From the IMG/VR virus record IMGVR_UViG_3300035083_000019, positions 1 through 22,824 of that record: a DNA stretch of 22,824 nt; one strand, written 5' to 3'. This stretch comes from a virus. Made by a program: the position numbers and the translations under genes. Below are positions 16,201 to 22,824 of this stretch, one piece after another. The notes beneath the pieces are model-generated. The model saw nothing but the letters and a program-made list of their open reading frames with translations, searched no databases and was not told the origin of the DNA. Every line of letters begins with the position of its first letter. Position 1 is the stretch's first letter.

Positions 16201-17508
16201 GCGGCGGGAGTTGTGCTAACACCTCTTATACCGAGTTTGCTTGGTATAGGTGCAGCTGTCGCGCTGCTTGGCATAGGTCTTGCACTAGCTGGTGCCGGTG
16301 TCTTCCTGTTCGCAACCGGACTTACAGCTCTTGGTGCAGCTCTTATCGTTTCGGGCGTAGCCATATTGTCATTCGTCAAGAGCATCCTGACTATTATTCC
16401 GGTAGCAGCAAAGGAACTCGGACTAGGAATAATTGCTCTGGCAAACGCTATTGCTGGCGGAACAGTCGCCATTACTAACGCTTTCGTAGCGATCTTGTCT
16501 GCCATCCTCAAGGGGATAATAAAGGTTGCCCCGCTGGCTGAAAAGACCTTTGAAGAAGTAATGACCGCGATTCTCAGGTCAATAAAAAAGTACTCTGGAC
16601 CGATTACTAACACGTTCCTGAATCTTATTCAGTTGTTGCTGAACGCTGTCAATAATCATCTTCCAAGATTCATCAATTCTGGAGTTAGCATTGTAATAGG
16701 TTTCCTTAACGGCATCCAGCGGAATATAGCAAAGGTTGCTAGTGCCGGAACGAACATTGTTATTACGTTCATTAATGCTATTAACAACGGCACTCAGCGT
16801 ATCGTTTCTGCTGGCATCACCATGATCATTAATCTGGTGAACGGCATAGCTAATAAGATCCATGCAAGTAATCCGGCAATGTCTGCGGCAGCTCGTAATC
16901 TTGGAAGTGCCATCGTTCAAGGGATGATTCTGGGAGTTGAAGGTTCCCTGCAAGGATTGTTTGGTTCCGTTATAAATGCGGCAAAGGGTGCTCTGCACGC
17001 TGCTATGCATGCCATCGGAGCGAATTCGCCATCCAGGGAATTCATGAAGGTTGGCAAGTTCAGCATGCTTGGCTGGGCTCAGGGAAATATCGACAACACT
17101 AGCATTGTAACTGATTCTGTGGAAGCAGCAGGAAAGGCTGCTCTTAACAGTCTCGGAAAGACGATGTCTAATGTCGGGGCATTCATCAGTGACAATCTAG
17201 ATCTTCAGCCTCGAATCACTCCAGTGATTGATCTCACAAAGGCCAGGGCGGGTTTCGGTCAGCTATCGGCCTTGTCAAAGAGTCATCTGATCAATGCTGG
17301 TGCCTCGACTACTTCAGCAGCATCTATATCTGCAGCTAACGCAATAGCAGCACAACAAGCGAGTCTCGTACAACATACTCAAAATCTGACGTTCAATCAG
17401 ACCAACACTTCTCCGGCGTCACTATCCGCAGCGGATATTTACCGGAAGACAAAAAATCAGCTATCTATCGCGAAGGGAGTACTAGCAGGTAATGCTAACC
17501 GCAGTTGA
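13291..17508 (+). CDS. Tape measure protein
   Basis: A 1405-residue protein that fixes tail length and is ejected with the DNA. Start ATG 13291 overlaps the previous stop as ATGA. The N-terminal 300 residues carry the conserved tape measure domain: IDPIKAGFDVYETKINAIQT, LNTYANLTVYNFGEMARNIG, TAAGVGLKTAVASIKGIANL and LKEEVATAWASVFQAI. From about residue 635 to 1040 there is a run of strongly hydrophobic helices (IAIAIGILAVSLLLLSFI, LLAVAILILAAAVAILS and others), typical of membrane-inserting tape measures. Near 1245 is NSPSREFMKVGKFSMLGWAQG, a segment frequent near tape measure C termini. At about 0.15 nm per residue this predicts a tail near 210 nm. No lysozyme or peptidase domain is obvious. 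Confidence 0.96.
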   Translation: MSGSIDERIVEMTFRGTAFAAGIKNSLTSLNSLKTGLNSLKGSEADINNLDAAGKRFSLKGMSNGIEGLAGKFKSLGIVGVTALATITNKAVNVGISLVKALTIDPIKAGFDVYETKINAIQTILANTAAAGTTLKQVTAALAQLNTYANLTVYNFGEMARNIGTFTAAGVGLKTAVASIKGIANLAALSGASADQASRGMYQLSQAIAAGRVKLQDWNSVVNAGFGGKVFQTALINTARAFGINVDAMIKKAGSFRQSLQTGWISSKVLTTALATFTGDLSNAQLRALGFTEKETIAIQKQAKIAVQSATQIRTITQLNQALKEEVATAWASVFQAIIGNSHQAVKTLSAIHSAAENFLTKPIYSLAKVLQQFTDLGGRAVVIKSLENVLHSLGTILHVVGEAFRSVFPSTGGGAASGLLSMAKAFERFTAALTPSAKTLGYLKSIFAGLFSAVKIVYDVISGLIRVIFHLGDSASKSGAGFLALIAKLGDFITKIRKSIESGTALGNFFRVLGTILSFPIKVIEAIISKLGGMGGAFGKATGGISGFIQKIGDFFKNIANFIIKGINSGNFSAIASLLNHLLVGSILLTVKKFFSGFGKASGAGGGIFAGIKESLEGLNKTFETMQNKLKSGILKNIAIAIGILAVSLLLLSFIKPANLAKAVAAITVMMTELITSMKFLVKFSEEGGILQMIAAAAALDLLAVAILILAAAVAILSHFSWEQLGKGLSAIAVLLASLALTTKLLSADSKGLIASAIAIGILAVSLNILAIAVGTLGKLPVANLVKGIAAIAVLLAIMAGFNAISGTQLIRTGLAMVIVGAALIVISKAVGSLGAMSIGTLAKGIISIAVVLGVLAAGMLVMEGSIPGAVALVIAAAALEILGNVLRKMGSMSWGSIAKSLVLLFGSLLLIAAAMIAMEAALPGAAALLVVAASLAILTPILIALGHMSWTAIAKGLLALAGVFLVLAAAGVVLTPLIPSLLGIGAAVALLGIGLALAGAGVFLFATGLTALGAALIVSGVAILSFVKSILTIIPVAAKELGLGIIALANAIAGGTVAITNAFVAILSAILKGIIKVAPLAEKTFEEVMTAILRSIKKYSGPITNTFLNLIQLLLNAVNNHLPRFINSGVSIVIGFLNGIQRNIAKVASAGTNIVITFINAINNGTQRIVSAGITMIINLVNGIANKIHASNPAMSAAARNLGSAIVQGMILGVEGSLQGLFGSVINAAKGALHAAMHAIGANSPSREFMKVGKFSMLGWAQGNIDNTSIVTDSVEAAGKAALNSLGKTMSNVGAFISDNLDLQPRITPVIDLTKARAGFGQLSALSKSHLINAGASTTSAASISAANAIAAQQASLVQHTQNLTFNQTNTSPASLSAADIYRKTKNQLSIAKGVLAGNANRS

Positions 17509-18316
17509 TATAACCAATCCTAGTGGGAACACACTATCACTCCCTCTTCTCGATTCTTCGGCTGGATATTCCATCCGGGATATCGGAGGTCTGGGTCCTG
17601 TCACAGCAGCACTGACATCTTCATCTCTGGCGCAAGTGGACGGGGCTCAGCCTCAGAATGCCAGAAGAGATATCAGAAATATCACGATGAAGCTGGGCCT
17701 CAAACCGAATTACGGAATGAATACAGTTCAGTCTCTCCGGTTCAATCTATACGATTATCTTCTGCCCAAGGCAATAATCGATCTTGGGTTCTACATTGAC
17801 GGTGTACTTTATGTGGTTACTTCGGGTCAGGTCGAGAGTTGTGATCCCGTTATATTCTCGGCCGACCCGGAAGTCGACATTTCAATTATCTGTTATGATC
17901 CTGATTTCTTCGGGCCTTCGGAACTGAATCTTTCAGGTCACACTCAGGCGGATCACACAACAACTAGCCTGATTCAGTATGCAGGAACGTCAGATGCAGG
18001 ATTTATATTTACCCTGCATGTAGACCGGGCCATTAGTGATTTCGTCATTACGAATACAACTTCAAATGATCTAGTGCGTTCTCTGGAATTGACAGCCTCG
18101 TTTATCCCCGGGGATGTAATCGCTATAAACACGATTCCAGGATCGAAAGGCGTTACTCTTACACGATCAGGCATTACCACTTCGATTCTCTATTACATGA
18201 ATCCGCTATCTACCTGGCCCTTCCTGCAGAAGGGAGACAATAACTTCGCAGCGTACACATCGGGGGCAGGAATTTTGTACGATCTTGTCTACACGCCTAG
18301 GTTCGGGGGCATCTGA
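17492..18316 (+). CDS. Distal tail protein (Dit-like)
   Basis: A 274-residue protein that starts inside the tape measure gene (17-base overlap) with AAGGGAGT upstream. The first 130 residues fit a siphovirus tail family/Dit N-terminal domain: YSIRDIGGLGPVTAALTSSS, ARRDIRNITMKLGLKPN, SLRFNLYDYLLPK, then strands LGFYIDGVLYVVTSGQVESC and DISIICYDPDFFGP. The rest is a beta-rich domain (GFIFTLHVDRAISDFVITN, LTASFIPGDVIAINTIPG, GVTLTRSG). Dit forms the hexameric ring at the tail end that joins the tube to the hub. Its place between tape measure and hub gene is the standard order. The stop overlaps the next ATG by one base. Confidence 0.85.
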   Translation: MLTAVDITNPSGNTLSLPLLDSSAGYSIRDIGGLGPVTAALTSSSLAQVDGAQPQNARRDIRNITMKLGLKPNYGMNTVQSLRFNLYDYLLPKAIIDLGFYIDGVLYVVTSGQVESCDPVIFSADPEVDISIICYDPDFFGPSELNLSGHTQADHTTTSLIQYAGTSDAGFIFTLHVDRAISDFVITNTTSNDLVRSLELTASFIPGDVIAINTIPGSKGVTLTRSGITTSILYYMNPLSTWPFLQKGDNNFAAYTSGAGILYDLVYTPRFGGI

Positions 18317-21300
18317 TGGTTACCCTGAACAACACTCTTGAGGGTGTGGCATCAGGTACTACTCTTACCGGCGGCAGTAGTGGTAACAGCGGAGGAACGT
18401 CAGGTAATTTCTTTGACTCTGTGGCCATCGTTGCGGGAGGTACACTAGCATCCGACAATTCCTGGTCGGCGCATGGACTTAACTCCCTGAAAATAGCCAC
18501 AGGATCCACTGCTGGTAACTCCATAGCAAACTGGCAGTCGAGCCTTACTGCTTCCAGTCTCGCGACTGTATATTTCCGCTATGCTCTTAAGTTCACTGCA
18601 AATCCGTCAGCAGATCACAGAATACTCACTGCCCTGATTTCAAGTGGCGGTGGCGTATGCTCATTCTGGGTTAGCTCCACAGGTAAGATACTAGCCAAGA
18701 ATGCAGCTGGCACGACAATTCTCACTTCTACAGCGTCTATTCCTCTTGGTACCGGATTCCGTCTAGAGGGTCTTATAACCGGCCATGCAACTGCCGGGCA
18801 GCTTCAGTTCAAGTTGTTCACAACATCGATGGATGCTGTGACAGCTGATGAAACTTCATCTTTGGCAACAGGCCTTGCCACAGGCGGACCCATAACCAAG
18901 GTTCAGATTGGTATCGGCGGAACATCAATAGCAAACGCCGGACCATTCTGGGCAGATGATATAGCTTTCTCTGATGTTGGCTACCTAGGCCCGGTTATCA
19001 CCGGAACGGGCTCAGTAAGAATGCACAAGATGAGCCTGTCTGGTTCCGGGATTGAGAAGATCTCAGCAACAGGCTCAATTCGCATTCACAAGATGGGTCT
19101 GTCTGCTGCTGGAATCGGGAAAATCTCAGCAACAGGCTCAATCGCGATGCACAAGATGGGCTTGTCTGCGGTTGGAGCTCCTGCAACATTTATTACTTTG
19201 TCAAACAGTTTTGAAGGTATCCCTTCTGGAACTACTCTGACAGGTGGCAGTGGCGGGAATACAGGAGGACTATCTGGCGACTTCCTTGATACTGTGTTTG
19301 CTTCCGCTGCTGCGACACTGGTATCTGACAATTCCTGGTCGGCACACGGTCTTAATTCTCTCAAGGTTGCTACCGGTCTGACTGCCGGAAATGCTCAGGT
19401 AACATGGGGAGCAAGTCTTTCTTCTAGTTCTGTTCCTACCGTATGGTTCAGGCAATATCTCAAATTCTCGTCGAACCCTGCTGCATCACTAAGGATATTT
19501 GGAACAACTGTTATAGCTGGCGGAGGAGTTGGCTCATTCTGGGTCAATACCTCAGGCAAAATAGAAGTTCATAATGCTGCCGGTACAACAGTTTTTACGT
19601 CAATTGCCAGTATTCCTCTTGGCACCGGATTCCGCCTGGAAGGCTTCATAACCGGTCATATTTCTGCCGGCCAGGCGCAATTCAAGTTGTTCACGACGTC
19701 AATGGATGCGCTAGTCGCTGATGAAACTTCGCTTTTGCATACAGGTCTTGCCACGGGCGGACCTATAGCAAAGGTATATTTTGGTATCAACGGCGCGTTG
19801 ATTTCAAATGCTGGTCCTTACAACATAGATGATATTTCAGTCTCTACAGTTGGCTGGATAGGCCCGGTTCTCACTGGCACGGGCTCGATCCGAATGCACA
19901 AGATGTCTGTCTCCGGCAGTCAGATTATCACAGGCTCAATCGCGATGCACAAAATGGGACTGTTCAGTAATACAGGCTCAATCGCGATGCACAAGATGAC
20001 TTTCTCCGGAGGCGGCTTTGAGATAGATGCAGGAACAGGATCCATCAGGATTAAGAAGATGGGCCTGTCTGCTTCTTCGATTCAGAGAGATTCTGGCACA
20101 GGATCCGTTCGTGTTAAGAAGATGCGCCTGTCTGGTTCCGGAACTGTAAGAGTTCCAGTTACAGGTACAGGATCCGTCCGTGTTAAGAAGATGCGCCTGT
20201 CTGGTTCCGGAGTATTCGTAGGCAGGAATATCCTGCGTCCGCAGACAGGCAAAGCATGGTTCGGTGCTTATGCGGGATCAGGAAATGCGGCGCCATCTAC
20301 GTTTGAGAACGCCGGCGATGTACTTAACGCTACTCGTAAGCTAGACATCATTGCTCGTTATGATAAATTTGATGCGCGATGGCCGTCTGCAACGGAAAAG
20401 TCTTATGTCGGATCAGGTACGGGTCGTACTGCAATATCGTTTAACTGGCCTTGCGCTACTGTATCGCCTAATACTCGCGGCGGCCGGACCTCGTCAAGTA
20501 ATGTTTACTGGGCAGATATAACAGCAGGGATCTGGGACGATGTAATCGATGCTCAAGGAGCTTACCTTGCGGCATATGGCCAGCCTGTTCTGATCAGTTT
20601 CGCTGGTGAATTTGACAGTACAGCCAGAGCTATCGATATTTTCGGCGAAGGCGATCCGCGCGAGTATGTTCCTGCCTACAGACGAATCGTAGACCGGGTA
20701 CGTGCCCAAGGTGCAACGAATGTCATCTGGTGCTGGCGTCCAACAGGAAACAACCTGACCGTTTCCGGATCGTTTATCGGCGGCTTGTCACTTGAAGTGA
20801 TGTATCCAGGAGATACTTACACGGACTGGATATGCGCAGATCTCTACGACACGAATCTTTCCCATGGCAGCGCATATAATGCGTATCATACATTCTTTGA
20901 CTGGATAGCAGCCGGGAATCTGGGAGCGAATGCCGGAACTGGCAGTCATCATTATCCGGCAGGAACAGGAATCAGCAAGGCTCGTGCCATCCTGGAGACC
21001 GGAGTTGGCACCACAGTATCTGATTCGGCCCGGGCTGCCTGGATTAACACTGTCCCGGCAGGATGCACGACGCTAGGCATCCAGATCTGGATGTGGTTCA
21101 ACGCAACCGGGACACTCGGAACATTCATTGATCCTGTCACATTCCCTCTGACATGCCTCGCCATGCAGTCGATCGGCGCCAGTTCGTTCTTTACGGAAAG
21201 CGGAGCTGGATCCATTCGGCTAAAGAAGATGCGCCTGTCTGGTGCGGGCACTGCTGTAGGGCTGAAATCAGGATCAGTCCGCATGCACAAAATGGGACTT

Positions 21301-22824
21301 TCGGGCATTGGCGTAATCAAATCCACTGTAGTGTCCCCGCCGAAATACTGGTACACCATAGATTCTTCTCTCAGGCGTGATCAGGTGATAGAGGGTTTCG
21401 AATCTCTTATATGGACTGAGAGATATTCCGCTTACGGTGATTTTCAGATAGTAATGAAGTCGACACTTGAAAATCGCAGACTGTTGACCAAGGATACTCT
21501 TATAGGCATGAATGGTTCGCGTCGTGTGATGAAGGTTCGTACAATCGCAGATGACGTTGATGACGCTGGAACCAGAAACATTACAGTTACGGGAAAGTCT
21601 CTCGAGGCAATCCTCGATGATCGTGTAGCCATTCCAAACCTTATGGGTACGACTGCGACACCGAACTGGACACTTACAGGAACACCAGGTGATATTGCCA
21701 GAGCTATGTTCTCTGATATTTGCGTCTTCAAGGTTCTGGATCCACTCGACGCAATCGACTTTTATACTCCGGGCTCACTTCTTCCGGCGGGAAACCTCAC
21801 AGAACCCACGAACATCATTACTCTCATCGCGTCTCCTGACACACTTTACAATAGCGTGAAACAGCTATGCGATGCGTACAACCTTGGGTTCAGGTTCGTC
21901 AAAGACGGCGATACAGGAAAACTATATTTCGAGATTTACGTGGGTAATGACCATACCACGAATCAGTCAGTCAAACCTGCCGTTATATTTGACCCCAATA
22001 TGGAAAGTCTATCGAATGTTAGTCAGCTTACATCTACGGATCTGGTCAAGACTGTTGCTTATGTAGTCGCTGCAAATGGTTCGGCTATCGTCTATGCTCC
22101 TGGTGTCGATCCGTCAGCGTCGGGATTTGAACGACGTGTGTTGCTGGTCAACTCGAGCAACACAGATCCTGCGAGTAAGAAAGCTATATTTGTGGGTTAT
22201 AGCGGTTCCATACATGGCTGTTATCTTGCAAATCCGGCTGAGACGAAAGCTATATTTGACACTCCAACTTCGTTCATCGCCGGAGGCAGTCCGAAATCAA
22301 GTCCAGTTCAGGACGGCATGCATTCCACGCCCGTTATGAACTATTCATCTTACGCGCAATTCAAGGCTGACATCATCAACGCTCCCTACATTCAGGGAGA
22401 CTTTACGTATTCTCCAAACGGCCCGATTGACAGATCTATATTTCAGTGGGTCATCTACGATCCGGAAAACTGGGCGGCCACACCGCGCGAGGAAAAGCAA
22501 GATCCGAAGAAATACATCGGCTTCTTCATCGCACTCGCTCATGCTAACGGCTTCAAGGTTATACTCGCTCCAGGTCGTGATCTGGCGAATTCAGCTACCG
22601 TTAATCAGGCACTAGTTGGCGAGAATGTCAATGACTGGTTCGTGCGAGTCAATGTGGCCTCATGGTGTGCGACTGCTGACATGTTCGAGTTTCAGGATCA
22701 GAACAATCAGGCGTCATCGACAGACTTTGTTGGTTATTTCACTACTGTGCGCAATCAGATAAGAGCGGTTAATCCCACCATCCCTGTACTGTGCGGGATC
22801 ATTACTACCGGCGGCGGTTTGCTT
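18316..22824 (+). CDS. Giant tail-tip protein: lectin-like domains, GH26-like domain and Gp37-like hub, 3'-partial
   Basis: Read in frame from ATG 18316 there is no stop to the right edge, giving at least 1503 residues. Residues 1-227 and 292-518 are paralogous jelly-roll, lectin-like domains (ASDNSWSAHGLNSLKIATG against VSDNSWSAHGLNSLKVATG; both contain IPLGTGFRLEG). Between and after them lie eleven copies of a GSVRMHKMSLSGSG-type repeat. Residues 638-960 are GH26-like, with LISFAGEFD (Glu765), NVIWCWRP, YPGDTYTDWICADLYD and ILETGVG (Glu894). Residues 1010 to about 1335 match the Siphovirus ReqiPepy6 Gp37-like tail family (YWYTIDSSLRRDQVIEGFES, TVTGKSLEAILDDRV), a tail hub component. From 1336 a second barrel begins (IYDPENWAATPREEKQDP). 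It follows the Dit gene with a one-base overlap. Likely the hub that binds and cleaves host surface glycan. Domain calls are by motif recall, not database search. Confidence 0.9.
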   Translation, partial: MVTLNNTLEGVASGTTLTGGSSGNSGGTSGNFFDSVAIVAGGTLASDNSWSAHGLNSLKIATGSTAGNSIANWQSSLTASSLATVYFRYALKFTANPSADHRILTALISSGGGVCSFWVSSTGKILAKNAAGTTILTSTASIPLGTGFRLEGLITGHATAGQLQFKLFTTSMDAVTADETSSLATGLATGGPITKVQIGIGGTSIANAGPFWADDIAFSDVGYLGPVITGTGSVRMHKMSLSGSGIEKISATGSIRIHKMGLSAAGIGKISATGSIAMHKMGLSAVGAPATFITLSNSFEGIPSGTTLTGGSGGNTGGLSGDFLDTVFASAAATLVSDNSWSAHGLNSLKVATGLTAGNAQVTWGASLSSSSVPTVWFRQYLKFSSNPAASLRIFGTTVIAGGGVGSFWVNTSGKIEVHNAAGTTVFTSIASIPLGTGFRLEGFITGHISAGQAQFKLFTTSMDALVADETSLLHTGLATGGPIAKVYFGINGALISNAGPYNIDDISVSTVGWIGPVLTGTGSIRMHKMSVSGSQIITGSIAMHKMGLFSNTGSIAMHKMTFSGGGFEIDAGTGSIRIKKMGLSASSIQRDSGTGSVRVKKMRLSGSGTVRVPVTGTGSVRVKKMRLSGSGVFVGRNILRPQTGKAWFGAYAGSGNAAPSTFENAGDVLNATRKLDIIARYDKFDARWPSATEKSYVGSGTGRTAISFNWPCATVSPNTRGGRTSSSNVYWADITAGIWDDVIDAQGAYLAAYGQPVLISFAGEFDSTARAIDIFGEGDPREYVPAYRRIVDRVRAQGATNVIWCWRPTGNNLTVSGSFIGGLSLEVMYPGDTYTDWICADLYDTNLSHGSAYNAYHTFFDWIAAGNLGANAGTGSHHYPAGTGISKARAILETGVGTTVSDSARAAWINTVPAGCTTLGIQIWMWFNATGTLGTFIDPVTFPLTCLAMQSIGASSFFTESGAGSIRLKKMRLSGAGTAVGLKSGSVRMHKMGLSGIGVIKSTVVSPPKYWYTIDSSLRRDQVIEGFESLIWTERYSAYGDFQIVMKSTLENRRLLTKDTLIGMNGSRRVMKVRTIADDVDDAGTRNITVTGKSLEAILDDRVAIPNLMGTTATPNWTLTGTPGDIARAMFSDICVFKVLDPLDAIDFYTPGSLLPAGNLTEPTNIITLIASPDTLYNSVKQLCDAYNLGFRFVKDGDTGKLYFEIYVGNDHTTNQSVKPAVIFDPNMESLSNVSQLTSTDLVKTVAYVVAANGSAIVYAPGVDPSASGFERRVLLVNSSNTDPASKKAIFVGYSGSIHGCYLANPAETKAIFDTPTSFIAGGSPKSSPVQDGMHSTPVMNYSSYAQFKADIINAPYIQGDFTYSPNGPIDRSIFQWVIYDPENWAATPREEKQDPKKYIGFFIALAHANGFKVILAPGRDLANSATVNQALVGENVNDWFVRVNVASWCATADMFEFQDQNNQASSTDFVGYFTTVRNQIRAVNPTIPVLCGIITTGGGLL
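19006..19188 (+). repeat. GS-x-MHKM repeat block A, 3 copies
   Basis: Three units encode TGSVRMHKMSLSGSGIEKIS, TGSIRIHKMGLSAAGIGKIS and TGSIAMHKMGLSAVGA, between the two jelly rolls. The DNA shares the 16-base string ggttccgggattgaga with the 63-bp repeats at 1512. Confidence 0.9.
19879..20226 (+). repeat. GS-x-MHKM / GS-x-VKKM repeat block B, 6 copies
   Basis: Six units link the second jelly roll to the GH26-like domain. The first three keep MHKM, the last three change to IKKM or VKKM; the final two share the nucleotide string gttaagaagatgcgcctgtc, indicating a recent local duplication. Confidence 0.9.
20227..21198 (+). other. GH26-like glycosidase domain within the giant tail protein
   Basis: Segment for residues 638-961. 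The order of elements is that of family 26 beta-mannanases: WFGAY near the start, an acid/base Glu after a beta strand (PVLISFAGEFD, Glu765), the NVIWCWRPTG strand, YPGDTYTDWICADLYD, and a nucleophile-position Glu after a strand (AILETGVG, Glu894), closing with IQIWMWF. The family match is from memory; the substrate is not predictable, and GH26 includes enzymes other than mannanases. Confidence 0.7.
21205..21330 (+). repeat. GS-x-KKM / GS-x-MHKM repeat block C, 2 copies
   Basis: Two units (AGSIRLKKMRLSGAG and SGSVRMHKMGLSGIG) form the linker between the GH26-like domain and the Gp37-like hub domain. Confidence 0.85.
21343..22320 (+). other. ReqiPepy6 Gp37-like tail hub domain within the giant tail protein
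   Basis: Segment for residues 1010 to about 1335. It opens with YWYTIDSSLRRDQVIEGFES and WTERYSAYGDFQIVM, continues with RTIADDVDDAGTRNITVTG and LEAILDDRVAIPN, and has a long middle with SVKQLCDAYNLGFRFVKDG. Proteins of this family occupy the hub position after Dit in actinophage tails. Here the domain is internal, with about 1000 residues in front of it. Confidence 0.7.

Noticed and set aside
15717-16613. 298-codon open frame on the minus strand
   Set aside because: Antisense to the hydrophobic Ala/Ile/Leu-rich core of the tape measure; low-complexity composition explains it.
18316-22824. Apparent gene-free stretch at the right end
   Set aside because: No short complete frame dominates it, but the frame from ATG 18316 is open to the edge with coherent protein domains, so it is one partial gene.
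1-22824. Promoters, rho-independent terminators and tRNA genes
   Set aside because: Gene gaps are about 30 bases or less and I could not identify a credible -35/-10 pair, hairpin with U-tract, or cloverleaf by reading; a computed scan could change this.

Overview
The window is one continuous, plus-strand block of virion structural genes from a tailed dsDNA phage (or prophage) of siphovirus type. Genes are tightly packed, with stop/start overlaps or gaps of about 30 bases or fewer, and nearly every start has a purine-rich ribosome binding site. No host gene, integrase, tRNA, CRISPR array or lysis gene is visible. The family signatures point to an actinobacteriophage: a protease-capsid fusion, a tail protein related to Siphovirus ReqiPepy6 Gp37, and a tail chaperone and tail tube protein of the kind I know from Streptomyces, Rhodococcus and related phages. 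Base composition looks close to balanced, lower than most actinobacterial hosts. The host genus cannot be fixed from the sequence.

Layout. Bases 2-2499 hold a membrane/coiled-coil protein (cut by the left edge) and three secreted-looking beta-rich proteins, probably virion decorations or fibres; one carries a perfect 63-bp tandem repeat. Bases 2536-4103 hold two genes sharing the motif LEHFGVKGMHWG; the first also has an HExxH zinc-protease-like motif. Bases 4121-9297 are the packaging and head core: large terminase, portal, and one 696-residue protein joining the maturation protease, a scaffold-like linker, an HK97-type capsid protein and a C-terminal Ig-like domain. Bases 9307-9928 encode two small neck proteins. 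Bases 9938-12164 encode a tail tube protein, a tail assembly chaperone and a second, diverged tail tube paralogue. Bases 12177-13294 hold a repeat-containing fibre-like protein and a gp10-like tail completion protein. Bases 13291-18316 encode the tape measure and a Dit-like distal tail protein.

Bases 18316-22824 have no stop in the frame starting at ATG 18316. They encode the first 1503 residues of a giant protein that continues past the right edge: two lectin-like jelly rolls, eleven copies of a short GS-[IV]-x-M-[HK]-K-M repeat, a GH26-like (beta-mannanase family) TIM barrel, a Gp37-like tail hub domain, and the start of a second glycosidase-like barrel.

How the parts fit: terminase and portal package DNA into a shell made from the self-processing capsid fusion; neck proteins join it to a tail whose length is set by the tape measure; Dit and the giant hub form the tip, which seems to carry its own carbohydrate-binding and carbohydrate-cleaving domains. 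The most unusual points are the hub/glycosidase fusion, the repeat family shared between it and the gene at 834-1961, the duplicated tail tube gene flanking the chaperone, and the paired LEHFGVKGMHWG proteins, which may be virion-packaged cargo.
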